Assembly: GCA_039939375.1 (NCBI GenBank)
Contig: JBDVJO010000004.1
Span: forward strand, 1 to 64,000
DNA: 64,000 nucleotides
Source: Paracrocinitomix sp039939375
Lineage (GTDB): Bacteria; Bacteroidota; Bacteroidia; Flavobacteriales_D; Crocinitomicaceae
Direction: 5' to 3'
This document shows positions 7,629 through 13,399 of the stretch, one piece after another. Under the pieces are notes generated by a model. That model searched no databases. It worked only from the letters and a program-made list of their open reading frames with translations, and was not told the DNA's origin. Numbering within the stretch: the stretch's first letter is position 1; every line of letters starts with the position of its first letter. A program made the translations under genes and the position numbers.

Positions 7629-7650
7629 ATCTTTTTTAATTAACAATTGT

Positions 7651-7686
7651 AAAAAACCTTGAGCTAAACGCTTAAGGTTTTTTTTT
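7651..7686 (+). terminator. Rho-independent terminator after YceI
   Basis: AACCTT at 7655-7660 pairs with AAGGTT at 7674-7679 around an imperfect GAG/CTT-containing loop, followed by a run of T to 7686. It is flanked by A and T runs and follows the YceI stop by about 25 nt. Confidence 0.8.
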
Positions 7687-7688
7687 GC

Positions 7689-7696
7689 TATTTTTG
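7689..7696 (+). promoter_or_regulatory. -7 box for the lipoprotein gene at 7724
   Basis: TATTTTTG matches TAnnTTTG and starts just after the T-run of the preceding terminator. The nearest upstream TTG is 27 nt away, longer than usual, so the -33 element is unclear. Confidence 0.45.
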
Positions 7697-7723
7697 ATGC
7701 TACCCAAACTTATTAAAATAATC

Positions 7724-8416
7724 ATGAATATTTTTATCAAAGTAACTGCAAGTGCTTGCTTGGCAGTATTGATGTCTTGTGCGAGTCATCAAGGAAGTAT
7801 CAGCAGCAATTCATACGATTCAAACCTCACCTATAAAGACCTCAGTTATGGTGTAAGTGATGCATTTCAGGTGTTTACTTTTGGAGGCTTATCACAAGAC
7901 GCCCTTGTATTAGAGGCTAAAAAAAACATGATCCTAAATCGGCCTTTAAATCAGAATGAAGCCTACGCTAATATCACTGTTGATATTAAAAGAACCCGAA
8001 TTATCGTCTATACACAAACAAAAGTGACTGTTTCGGCAGATATCGTGGTTTTACACAATGATTCTACACGCGCCGTTTATTCAGAAGAATATTTACAAAA
8101 ACTGAATGATAAAGCAACTGGGCAGAGCCTTTTTAATATTGGAGATTCTGTTATCAATAAGAAATTGAAATCCTTTGAAATTATTGGGTTTGAAGAAGCT
8201 GGTAAAGTAAGACTTAAGTATTATTCAAAAAAGAATAAATTAAAAACCAAAAAGGTATCGGTGAACAAGATCTACACTGACGACTCAGGTTATAATGGTA
8301 AAACGATTGGAGATCATTTAGACAATTCTCAATTTGAAGGAGACGTCAGGTATGTAGGACTCAAATCTTTCCTTTATGAGGATAAAAGTAAGACTGTGCA
8401 CAAAGCAAAATACTAA
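7724..8416 (+). CDS. Lipoprotein of unknown function
   Basis: 230 residues beginning MNIFIKVTASACLAVLMSC, a lipoprotein signal with the lipidated Cys at residue 19. This ATG is preferred because the upstream extension of the frame enters the -7 promoter box. The body holds SYGVSDAFQVFTFGG, then NRPLNQNEAYANITVDIKRT, then strand-rich sequence and a basic C-terminus. The central part faintly recalls proteins labelled DUF6567, but I am not sure. Likely a periplasm-facing lipoprotein. It stands alone and ends 2 nt before the stop of the convergent PorP/SprF gene. Confidence 0.68.
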   Translation: MNIFIKVTASACLAVLMSCASHQGSISSNSYDSNLTYKDLSYGVSDAFQVFTFGGLSQDALVLEAKKNMILNRPLNQNEAYANITVDIKRTRIIVYTQTKVTVSADIVVLHNDSTRAVYSEEYLQKLNDKATGQSLFNIGDSVINKKLKSFEIIGFEEAGKVRLKYYSKKNKLKTKKVSVNKIYTDDSGYNGKTIGDHLDNSQFEGDVRYVGLKSFLYEDKSKTVHKAKY

Positions 8417-8418
8417 AA

Positions 8419-9297
8419 TTACTTCCAAGCAAAAGTTAGGCGGAGTTCGTGAGACCCTTTTGTGTACTCAGACAAAGACCCTGTATGGTACTCGAAATTA
8501 TAAGCTATTTTGAAAATTTTATACCTGAAAGTTGCGGCTAATAGCAAATCATACCCTGCTCCAACTCCTGCTCCAATTGAAAAGATATCATCTTTAAACT
8601 GAAAATAGTTTAAATTCCAAAATCCCACCCCTCCACTATTGGCAATGATCTGTAATTGCGGATAAATGTAATGCTGTCCAACAGCAAACTTATAGGCACC
8701 TTGAACATGATAGTGCCTTACCATATGCAATCCACCAGAATTTGCTTCTGTTAATTGAGTTGACGAAATTCCAGCATAAAAATTCTCGGCATACCAGAAA
8801 AGGCCTGCATCCATGTTAAAAACTGTTCCACTCACATCACCAGGTAATAAAGGATCGAATAAGGTTTGAGGTGGAACCCAATCATTTGACATGATTATTG
8901 CTCTAAAACCAACTGAAAGTCCTGCAGACAAATAAGTTTCACCTAATTTGAACTGATAATTTAAAGGCACCTGAAAAACCCATTTATTTTGAAAGCCAAC
9001 TTGTTCACCGATCAAGTTTACCCCTACTCCTATTCTGTCTTCTAAACTTTTATTTTTTAACTGATTTAATTCTAATCTGCCCGAAGAGTTAAACATAAAA
9101 GTTTGTGGCGCAGATTCAACTCCAACCCATTGCAACCTGCCTAAAAAGTTAAATGATAATTTATCTAAAGTTCCGGATGTCGCTGGATTCTGCCAAAAAC
9201 TAGAAAATCCATCCGTTGAAAAATGTGACTCTTGTTGGGCATATCCGCCAAATGGCAGAAGCAGCAAAAGAAAGAATATTCTAATCATTTTAATCAT
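8419..9297 (-). CDS. PorP/SprF family type IX membrane protein (second copy)
   Basis: About 292 residues with a signal peptide ending GGYAQQ, then the family hallmark near the mature N-terminus: FSSFWQNPATSGTLDKL followed by GRLQWVGVESAPQTF. The rest alternates aromatic and glycine-rich strands and ends FRYKIFKIAYNFEYHTGSL...HELRLTF, as in PorP/SprF outer-membrane barrels. SprF partners the adhesin SprB, and PorP is part of T9SS-associated complexes. The start at 9297 overlaps the stop of the first copy by 8 nt; ATG 9288 (MIRIFF) is equally possible. The two copies are clearly co-translated paralogues. No large adhesin gene is adjacent. Confidence 0.88.
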   Translation of the reverse strand: MIKMIRIFFLLLLLPFGGYAQQESHFSTDGFSSFWQNPATSGTLDKLSFNFLGRLQWVGVESAPQTFMFNSSGRLELNQLKNKSLEDRIGVGVNLIGEQVGFQNKWVFQVPLNYQFKLGETYLSAGLSVGFRAIIMSNDWVPPQTLFDPLLPGDVSGTVFNMDAGLFWYAENFYAGISSTQLTEANSGGLHMVRHYHVQGAYKFAVGQHYIYPQLQIIANSGGVGFWNLNYFQFKDDIFSIGAGVGAGYDLLLAATFRYKIFKIAYNFEYHTGSLSEYTKGSHELRLTFAWK

Positions 9298-10186
9298 TGG
9301 CAATTTGATAAGATAACCTAAATTCATGTGCACCATAAATGGCATTGGTACTTTGAACACGATTTAAGTCATAAAAATAAGAAAAAGCAAAATGCTCATA
9401 TTTCGTGGCAATTGAGAAAAGTATCGCCTGCCCAAACCTGCGACCGAGTCCTAATGTAAGAATTTCATCTCTCAACTGGAAAAATATTTGTGTTTCAACT
9501 GCACTAAAAACGTTGTTATTTCTAATCATTAGTGAAGGAATCAATTTGCAGTTTTTAATGTCCAACTTAGCCCTTGCTGCAAAGTAATAATGAATTGGAA
9601 CGGTAACATTGCCTTCAGTAAATCTTGGGGTTGTCACATGCACCATACTGAACGAAGCATAAATTTGATCATTCGTCCAATGTGCCCCTAAGTCTAAATC
9701 AAATTTTGTTTGGGCACTTTTTACCGTTTCTGTTGGTGCAAACGGATCATTAGGTGCTGAATATTCTGAAATAAAACTTTTTCTAAGAAAGCCGGGAGCG
9801 ATACCAAATGATAAGGTTGATGAGTATATCTTAATGGGTTTTGAAAGGGGGATTTTTATGAATTGATTGCCAGTCATAACATAATGATCTCCGGCAATAT
9901 TTAGCCCTATTCCAAGGGTTGATTTCCAAGCATCTTTTCCTTCAACTTGTTGGTTGAACACCCAATTAGATTCTCCTGAAAAGATATATTTATGAGGTTT
10001 TGAGGGCGTTCCGGCATTTACCCAATCAATTCTATAAACAGCATGCGCAGCATACTTATTTTCGATTCCAGTAGTGGCAGGATTCAACCATGAATGGTCT
10101 CCTACATTTCCAGAAAATACTGGATCAAACTGACCGAAAGTAAAATTGACAAGAAATAAGGCAAAAACGCCCAGACAAAATCTCAT
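9290..10186 (-). CDS. PorP/SprF family type IX membrane protein (first copy)
   Basis: 298 residues with signal peptide MRFCLGVFALFLVNFTFGQ. Family hallmarks follow: DHSWLNPATTGIENKY, then VYRIDWVNAGTPSKPHKYIF, with the same spacing as the downstream copy. The C-terminus, SIATKYEHFAFSYFYDLNR then HEFRLSYQI, is the typical outer-membrane closing region. It is divergent in sequence from its neighbour but has the same domain plan and length, so the pair arose by an old duplication. It should sit in the outer membrane and assist export or anchoring of a T9SS surface protein. A TGTTA-N5-TAACA dyad lies just upstream. Confidence 0.88.
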   Translation of the reverse strand: MRFCLGVFALFLVNFTFGQFDPVFSGNVGDHSWLNPATTGIENKYAAHAVYRIDWVNAGTPSKPHKYIFSGESNWVFNQQVEGKDAWKSTLGIGLNIAGDHYVMTGNQFIKIPLSKPIKIYSSTLSFGIAPGFLRKSFISEYSAPNDPFAPTETVKSAQTKFDLDLGAHWTNDQIYASFSMVHVTTPRFTEGNVTVPIHYYFAARAKLDIKNCKLIPSLMIRNNNVFSAVETQIFFQLRDEILTLGLGRRFGQAILFSIATKYEHFAFSYFYDLNRVQSTNAIYGAHEFRLSYQIAND

Positions 10187-10203
10187 GCATTACTGTTTTG
10201 GGG

Positions 10204-10218
10204 TGTTATAGTGTAACA
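10204..10218 (-). promoter_or_regulatory. Dyad upstream of the PorP/SprF pair
   Basis: TGTTATAGTGTAACA is an inverted repeat (TGTTA-N5-TAACA) 18 nt upstream of the first PorP/SprF start. A related half, TGTTACA, lies at 10235-10241. It could be an operator; the binding protein is unknown. Confidence 0.35.
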
Positions 10219-10259
10219 ATTAATTATCCTTATATGTTACATTCCCAAAAAAGTAATGT

Positions 10260-10565
10260 TTAAACTAAACCATTCACTTTCATCCAGCCACCGCCGTTCT
10301 CACATTCTAAACCTTTGTTTTTCATTTGAGCAGTAGCTTGTCCACTTCTCATTCCTGAAGCACAACAAAAAACAACTGGTTTCTTTAAGGCTAAGATTTT
10401 TTTCTCGGCAGAAGCGTCTAAGGGTAAAGGAAAGTTTTTAGATCCTGCAACATGTCCTCCACTGAATTCACCCGCTGATCTTACATCAATTACTACAGCA
10501 CCATTCGCCAATAGTTCTTTCACTTTTTCTGATTTGTTTCCTAATAAATTTCCAAATAATCCCAT
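10260..10565 (-). CDS. Single-domain rhodanese-like protein
   Basis: 101 residues, one rhodanese domain. The N-terminal part has VVIDVRSAGEFSGGHVAGSKNFPL, the usual DVR...EF..GH..GA.N pattern. The active-site loop is CCASGMRSGQA, with the catalytic Cys preceding the A-S-G-M-R-S loop that binds the persulfide. It should carry sulfane sulfur in the cytoplasm. It is the last gene of the Crp/Fnr cluster but probably has its own promoter: a GTGA-N6-TCAC site is centred 54 nt upstream of its ATG. A close paralogue lies on the other side of the regulator. Confidence 0.9.
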   Translation of the reverse strand: MGLFGNLLGNKSEKVKELLANGAVVIDVRSAGEFSGGHVAGSKNFPLPLDASAEKKILALKKPVVFCCASGMRSGQATAQMKNKGLECENGGGWMKVNGLV

Positions 10566-10582
10566 GTTTCAATTTTTTTCAG

Positions 10583-10590
10583 CAAATATC
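10583..10590 (-). promoter_or_regulatory. Presumed -7 element of the distal rhodanese gene
   Basis: On the minus strand the box reads GATATTTG, one base off TAnnTTTG. The GTGA-N6-TCAC centre is 29.5 nt upstream of its first base. The same arrangement with GAACTTTG occurs before the DUF983 gene. Confidence 0.5.
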
Positions 10591-10610
10591 GTCAGCATGA
10601 AATCATCTTG

Positions 10611-10628
10611 ACGTGACATGAATCACAG
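10611..10628 (-). promoter_or_regulatory. Crp/Fnr-type operator GTGA-N6-TCAC before the distal rhodanese
   Basis: GTGA at 10613-10616 and TCAC at 10623-10626, separated by CATGAA. The site overlaps the stop codon of the Crp/Fnr gene itself. GTGA-N6-TCAC is the core recognised by Crp proteins whose recognition helix has R-E-x3-R, which the adjacent regulator has (R183, E184, R188). Confidence 0.65.
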
Positions 10629-11252
10629 AAGCTGAATTTTATTCCGCCCTAACACTAATTTCTCTTTCTTTTCAAGAATTTTAAGTACGCGTGAAATCAC
10701 TTCTCTCGAAGAATTAAGGTCATCCGCAATTTGTTGATGCGTAAGGTGCAACTCTTCGTCAGCGCTGACCTCTTTTTTCTGTTGCAAATACTTCAACACA
10801 CGCTCATCTAACTGCATAAATGCGATTCCATCTATTGTACCTAGCATTTCTCTAAAACGCATTTGATAGGTTTCTAGAATCAATCGTTGCCATTCTGGAT
10901 TCGTTGAAAACCATTCTCCGGCAATATTTGCTGGTAAAGAAATAACTACAGCATCATCTTCTGCCATAGCGTGAATTTCACTTTTAGTATTGATCATGGC
11001 ACAATTCAAAGACATGGCACAAGTCTGCCCTTCATTCAAATAATACAAAAACAGTTCATTGCCATCATGATCTTCACGCATTACTTTGATTGTTCCCTTT
11101 ACTATGAGCGGAATCTTTTTTGCGGAATCTCCAATGGACATCAACGTTTCACCTGCAGCTAATTTCTCAATTTTTCCGCTTGCGATTAGTTGGGTTTTAA
11201 ACGCTTCACTAAAATCTGGAAATGCAGCTGTTACGTATTCTACAATGTTCAT
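10623..11252 (-). CDS. Crp/Fnr family transcriptional regulator
   Basis: 209 residues: a cyclic-nucleotide-binding-like beta-roll (about 25-110), a dimerisation helix (115-145), and a Crp-type helix-turn-helix (about 148-200). The recognition helix reads LNSSREVISRVLKILE, with R183, E184 and R188 where Crp has its DNA contacts. The phosphate-binding cassette of true cAMP receptors is not apparent. Two cysteines, C78 and C84 (TCAMSLNC), lie in the sensor domain and could be redox or sulfide responsive; that is inference. It sits between two rhodaneses, 5 nt after the first. Two matching operators bracket the cluster, so autoregulation is likely. Confidence 0.9.
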   Translation of the reverse strand: MNIVEYVTAAFPDFSEAFKTQLIASGKIEKLAAGETLMSIGDSAKKIPLIVKGTIKVMREDHDGNELFLYYLNEGQTCAMSLNCAMINTKSEIHAMAEDDAVVISLPANIAGEWFSTNPEWQRLILETYQMRFREMLGTIDGIAFMQLDERVLKYLQQKKEVSADEELHLTHQQIADDLNSSREVISRVLKILEKKEKLVLGRNKIQLL

Positions 11253-11257
11253 TCTTC

Positions 11258-11572
11258 TTAGATATCTTCAAGTAAACGTTTGACGTTCATCCATGAACCT
11301 CCGTTGGCACATTTCAAACCTTGTTTTTTCAATATTGAAGTCGCTTTTCCACTTCTTACTCCTGCTGCACAGCAAAATACAACGTCATTCTCCAACCTTA
11401 AAATTTCATCTGCCCTTTCAGAAATTTGCTGCAACGGAATATTCATTGAGTTTTCAATACGGCCTCTGCTAAACTCACCCGGATTTCTAACATCAATGAT
11501 TGTTGCCTTATTCTTCAATAATTCAATAATCTCTTTTTCGTCACTACTGAATACCTTACTTAGTAATCCCAT
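11258..11572 (-). CDS. Single-domain rhodanese-like protein
   Basis: 104 residues, one rhodanese domain, paralogous to the protein on the other side of the regulator. It has TIIDVRNPGEFSRGRIENSMNIPL and the active-site loop CCAAGVRSGKA. The N-terminus MGLLSKVFSSDE parallels MGLFGNLLGNKSE in the paralogue, and both end in GG(S/G)WM. It likely transfers sulfane sulfur in the cytoplasm. The start overlaps the end of the DUF983 gene by 17 nt and the stop is 5 nt before the regulator, so the three form one transcription unit. Confidence 0.9.
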   Translation of the reverse strand: MGLLSKVFSSDEKEIIELLKNKATIIDVRNPGEFSRGRIENSMNIPLQQISERADEILRLENDVVFCCAAGVRSGKATSILKKQGLKCANGGSWMNVKRLLEDI

Positions 11573-11960
11573 TTTTTAATTGTCGTTCTTCGGGTCGTTT
11601 GTACTTAACAAAGATATTAATCCAAACTTTACGAGATAATCTGAACGAAGCTGGAGCCAGTAAAACCAAACCTAATGTTATAATAGTAACAACAATACCT
11701 GGATGAAGGTTCGGTGCTAATACTAAAACGGCCACCCAAACAGCCACAAAAAACGCCACACCAAAAGCATAACTTACATACATTGCTCCGTAATAAAAGC
11801 CTGGTTCTGGCGTAAATTTTTGCCCGCAATTTGGACAAGTTTCATGCATGTCAAAAATCGTTTTTAGATTGTACGGGTTTTTTGACTTAAACATTTTTTC
11901 TTCATGACACTGCGGACAAGTACCTTTGAAAATGCTGTATAACTTCGTTCCTTTTTTCAT
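11556..11960 (-). CDS. DUF983 family membrane protein with two zinc-ribbon-like CxxC pairs
   Basis: 134 residues. An N-terminal zinc-ribbon-like part has CPQC at 15-18 and CPNC at about 42-45. Two transmembrane helices follow (about 60-82 and 85-106), then a basic cytoplasmic tail. This is the DUF983 layout seen across Proteobacteria and Bacteroidota; its function is not established. It is the first gene of the unit with the rhodanese and Crp/Fnr genes. A GTGA-N6-TCAC site is centred 55 nt upstream of the ATG, the same distance as at the second rhodanese. Confidence 0.88.
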   Translation of the reverse strand: MKKGTKLYSIFKGTCPQCHEEKMFKSKNPYNLKTIFDMHETCPNCGQKFTPEPGFYYGAMYVSYAFGVAFFVAVWVAVLVLAPNLHPGIVVTIITLGLVLLAPASFRLSRKVWINIFVKYKRPEERQLKNGITK

Positions 11961-11979
11961 AGAATCTACGTTTGTTTTA

Positions 11980-11987
11980 CAAAGTTC
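11980..11987 (-). promoter_or_regulatory. Presumed -7 element of the DUF983-rhodanese-Crp unit
   Basis: The minus strand reads GAACTTTG, one base off TAnnTTTG. Transcription would start near 11974, which puts the Crp-type site centre about 41 nt upstream, the class II activation position in characterised Crp systems. Confidence 0.5.
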
Positions 11988-12006
11988 TAAAAAACCAGCA
12001 AGTAAA

Positions 12007-12024
12007 AAGTGATAAAAGTCACTT
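12007..12024 (-). promoter_or_regulatory. Crp/Fnr-type operator AAGTGA-N6-TCACTT before DUF983
   Basis: AAGTGA at 12007-12012 and TCACTT at 12019-12024 form a perfect 6+6 dyad around TAAAAG, with the GTGA-N6-TCAC core. It also lies in the divergent region with glutathione peroxidase, about 118 nt from the presumed start of that transcript. Confidence 0.7.
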
Positions 12025-12059
12025 ATTCAATAAACGCTTCATTTTTCGCTACAAAATTG

Positions 12060-12128
12060 AATTGTTGAAAACAATTTAGAAACAGAACCTGTTCTATTAA
12101 GCGATTCTTTTTTTGAATCTTAATTTTG
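12060..12128 (+). promoter_or_regulatory. Glutathione peroxidase promoter region with three short dyads
   Basis: The -7 box TAATTTTG lies at 12121-12128, 15 nt before the ATG. Upstream are AATTGTT-N3-AACAATT (12060-12076), AGAAC-CT-GTTCT (12084-12095) and GATTC-N7-GAATC (12103-12119). Any of them could bind a regulator. No clear TTG -33 element is seen at the usual spacing. Confidence 0.5.
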
Positions 12129-12143
12129 ACAAAAACAATTTGG

Positions 12144-12620
12144 ATGCAATCTATTTACGACTTTTCAGCACAAAGCCTACAAGGAACGGAAATCAACTTT
12201 AACCAATACAGGGGAAAGGTCTTGTTAATTGTGAATACCGCTAGTAAGTGTGGCTTTACACCTCAACTGACAGGTCTGGAAGAATTGAATAAAAAGCATA
12301 AAGAAAATGGCTTAGAAATACTTGGATTCCCATGTGATCAGTTTGGACATCAAGAACCAGGTTCAGACAGTGACATTGCTGAAGGCTGCGTCATCAATTA
12401 TGGTGTGAGTTTTCAAATGTTTTCAAAATCTGAAGTAAATGGTAAAAATGAAATTCCACTTTACACTTATTTAAAAAGTAAAAAAGGCGGATTCTTAGGA
12501 AAACGGATTAAATGGAACTTCACAAAATTCTTAGTAAATAAAGAAGGTAAAGTAGTTGGCAGATACGCTCCTAATACTACTCCAGAAAAAATGGAGGCCG
12601 ATATAAAAAAGTTACTCTAA
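12144..12620 (+). CDS. Glutathione peroxidase / thiol peroxidase (Cys type)
   Basis: 158 residues, the usual length. The fold-specific residues are present: Cys36 in NTASKCGFTP (a Cys where animal enzymes have selenocysteine), Gln70 in GHQEPG, and Trp124-Asn125 in IKWNFTKFLV. A further Cys64 (FPCDQF) and Cys82 could act as resolving cysteine, as in thioredoxin-dependent bacterial members. It reduces hydroperoxides in the cytoplasm. I use the ATG at 12144, which gives the family N-terminus MQSIYDFSA; the frame upstream enters the -7 box. It is divergent from the DUF983/rhodanese unit and abuts the convergent hibernation factor gene with no gap. Confidence 0.92.
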   Translation: MQSIYDFSAQSLQGTEINFNQYRGKVLLIVNTASKCGFTPQLTGLEELNKKHKENGLEILGFPCDQFGHQEPGSDSDIAEGCVINYGVSFQMFSKSEVNGKNEIPLYTYLKSKKGGFLGKRIKWNFTKFLVNKEGKVVGRYAPNTTPEKMEADIKKLL

Positions 12621-12920
12621 CTAATGAGCAACCATTTTAGCTTTCAATTTTTCTAATTGCACAGAAAGCTGCTGAATTGAAACATTAATGGCTTTATTAA
12701 AATTCACTTCATTCGCACCAGCAAACAATTGAGTACCGGGAACCGTCAATTTAATTTCACAAACAAAGTTTTCTTCGTTGGGATGTTTTTCAGATTTAAA
12801 AAAGACTTGAGCGTCAATTATCCAGTCATATTTTCTTTCTAAGCCAGCCAATTTCTCTGATAACTGCTCTTCTAACGAATCGTTTTGTACGGCATCTATA
12901 TATCTGATATCTGTTTTCAT
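12621..12920 (-). CDS. hpf: Ribosome hibernation promoting factor (HPF/RaiA family, short form)
   Basis: 99 residues, the length of the short HPF/YfiA form, without the long-form C-terminal dimerisation domain. The beta-alpha-beta-beta-beta-alpha pattern is visible: a first helix with LEEQLSEKLAGLERKYDWI, strands including DAQVFFKSE, FVCEIKLTVPGTQLFAGA, and a second helix NKAINVSIQQLSVQLEKLKAKM. These proteins sit in the 30S decoding region and inactivate or protect ribosomes in stationary phase. It is a single-gene unit; its stop meets that of the peroxidase gene. Confidence 0.85.
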   Translation of the reverse strand: MKTDIRYIDAVQNDSLEEQLSEKLAGLERKYDWIIDAQVFFKSEKHPNEENFVCEIKLTVPGTQLFAGANEVNFNKAINVSIQQLSVQLEKLKAKMVAH

Positions 12921-12998
12921 AAAAATTGTCTTTTAATGAATTTACAAAGAAAAATTAGTAAGAAATTAAATTTCTGAATTTTACTTTCTACTTTTTCA

Positions 12999-13006
12999 TA
13001 AATTTG
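12999..13006 (+). promoter_or_regulatory. -7 box TAAATTTG for the lipoprotein at 13022
   Basis: An exact TAnnTTTG match ending 15 nt before the ATG. A weak TTTCTG at 12971-12976 lies 22 nt upstream in place of a canonical TTG. Confidence 0.65.
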
Positions 13007-13021
13007 GTAAAAATCTCAAAA

Positions 13022-13396
13022 ATGAAAAAGGCACATTTAATATTATTTTCTGCTGTAATTGCAATTAGTGCGGTTACCTCTTGTGAAAAAGAACAACCGG
13101 CAGAGAACGTTGAAGGTAATTATACAGGCGTATTAGATGCCAAGTATGACGGTGTTGATACCTTGAACGGAAGTTACCCAGTTTTTGTAACAGCAACTAC
13201 AAAGAATAAGGTATTGGTTGAAGGAACGCTATTCCCTGCCTTTGAAGTATTGGTGACACAACAAGGAGTTAATGTTGATCCGGTTTCAACAGATGCCAAC
13301 GTTCATGCATTTCTTTACCAAGGTAACTTGAATGAATTGTCATTCACGTATTACAAAGGAGGAGATACTGCAGTTTACGTAGGAACTAAACCTTAG
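13022..13396 (+). CDS. Small lipoprotein of unknown function
   Basis: 124 residues starting MKKAHLILFSAVIAISAVTSC, a lipoprotein signal with the lipidated Cys at residue 21. This ATG is used because the frame upstream passes into the -7 promoter box. The mature part is a small beta-rich domain (EGNYTGVLDAKYDGVDTL, then strands to the end), of the size and style of the short lipoprotein beta-sandwiches common in Flavobacteriales. No family is recognised. It ends 3 nt before the stop of the convergent argS. Confidence 0.75.
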   Translation: MKKAHLILFSAVIAISAVTSCEKEQPAENVEGNYTGVLDAKYDGVDTLNGSYPVFVTATTKNKVLVEGTLFPAFEVLVTQQGVNVDPVSTDANVHAFLYQGNLNELSFTYYKGGDTAVYVGTKP

Positions 13397-13399
13397 TCA

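Noticed and set aside
9405..9587. Plus-strand frame of 60 codons
   Set aside because: Opposite the first PorP/SprF gene with strong family features; shadow frame.
12126..12143. TTG start for glutathione peroxidase
   Set aside because: This TTG is the last three bases of the -7 box TAATTTTG; ATG 12144 gives the usual N-terminus.
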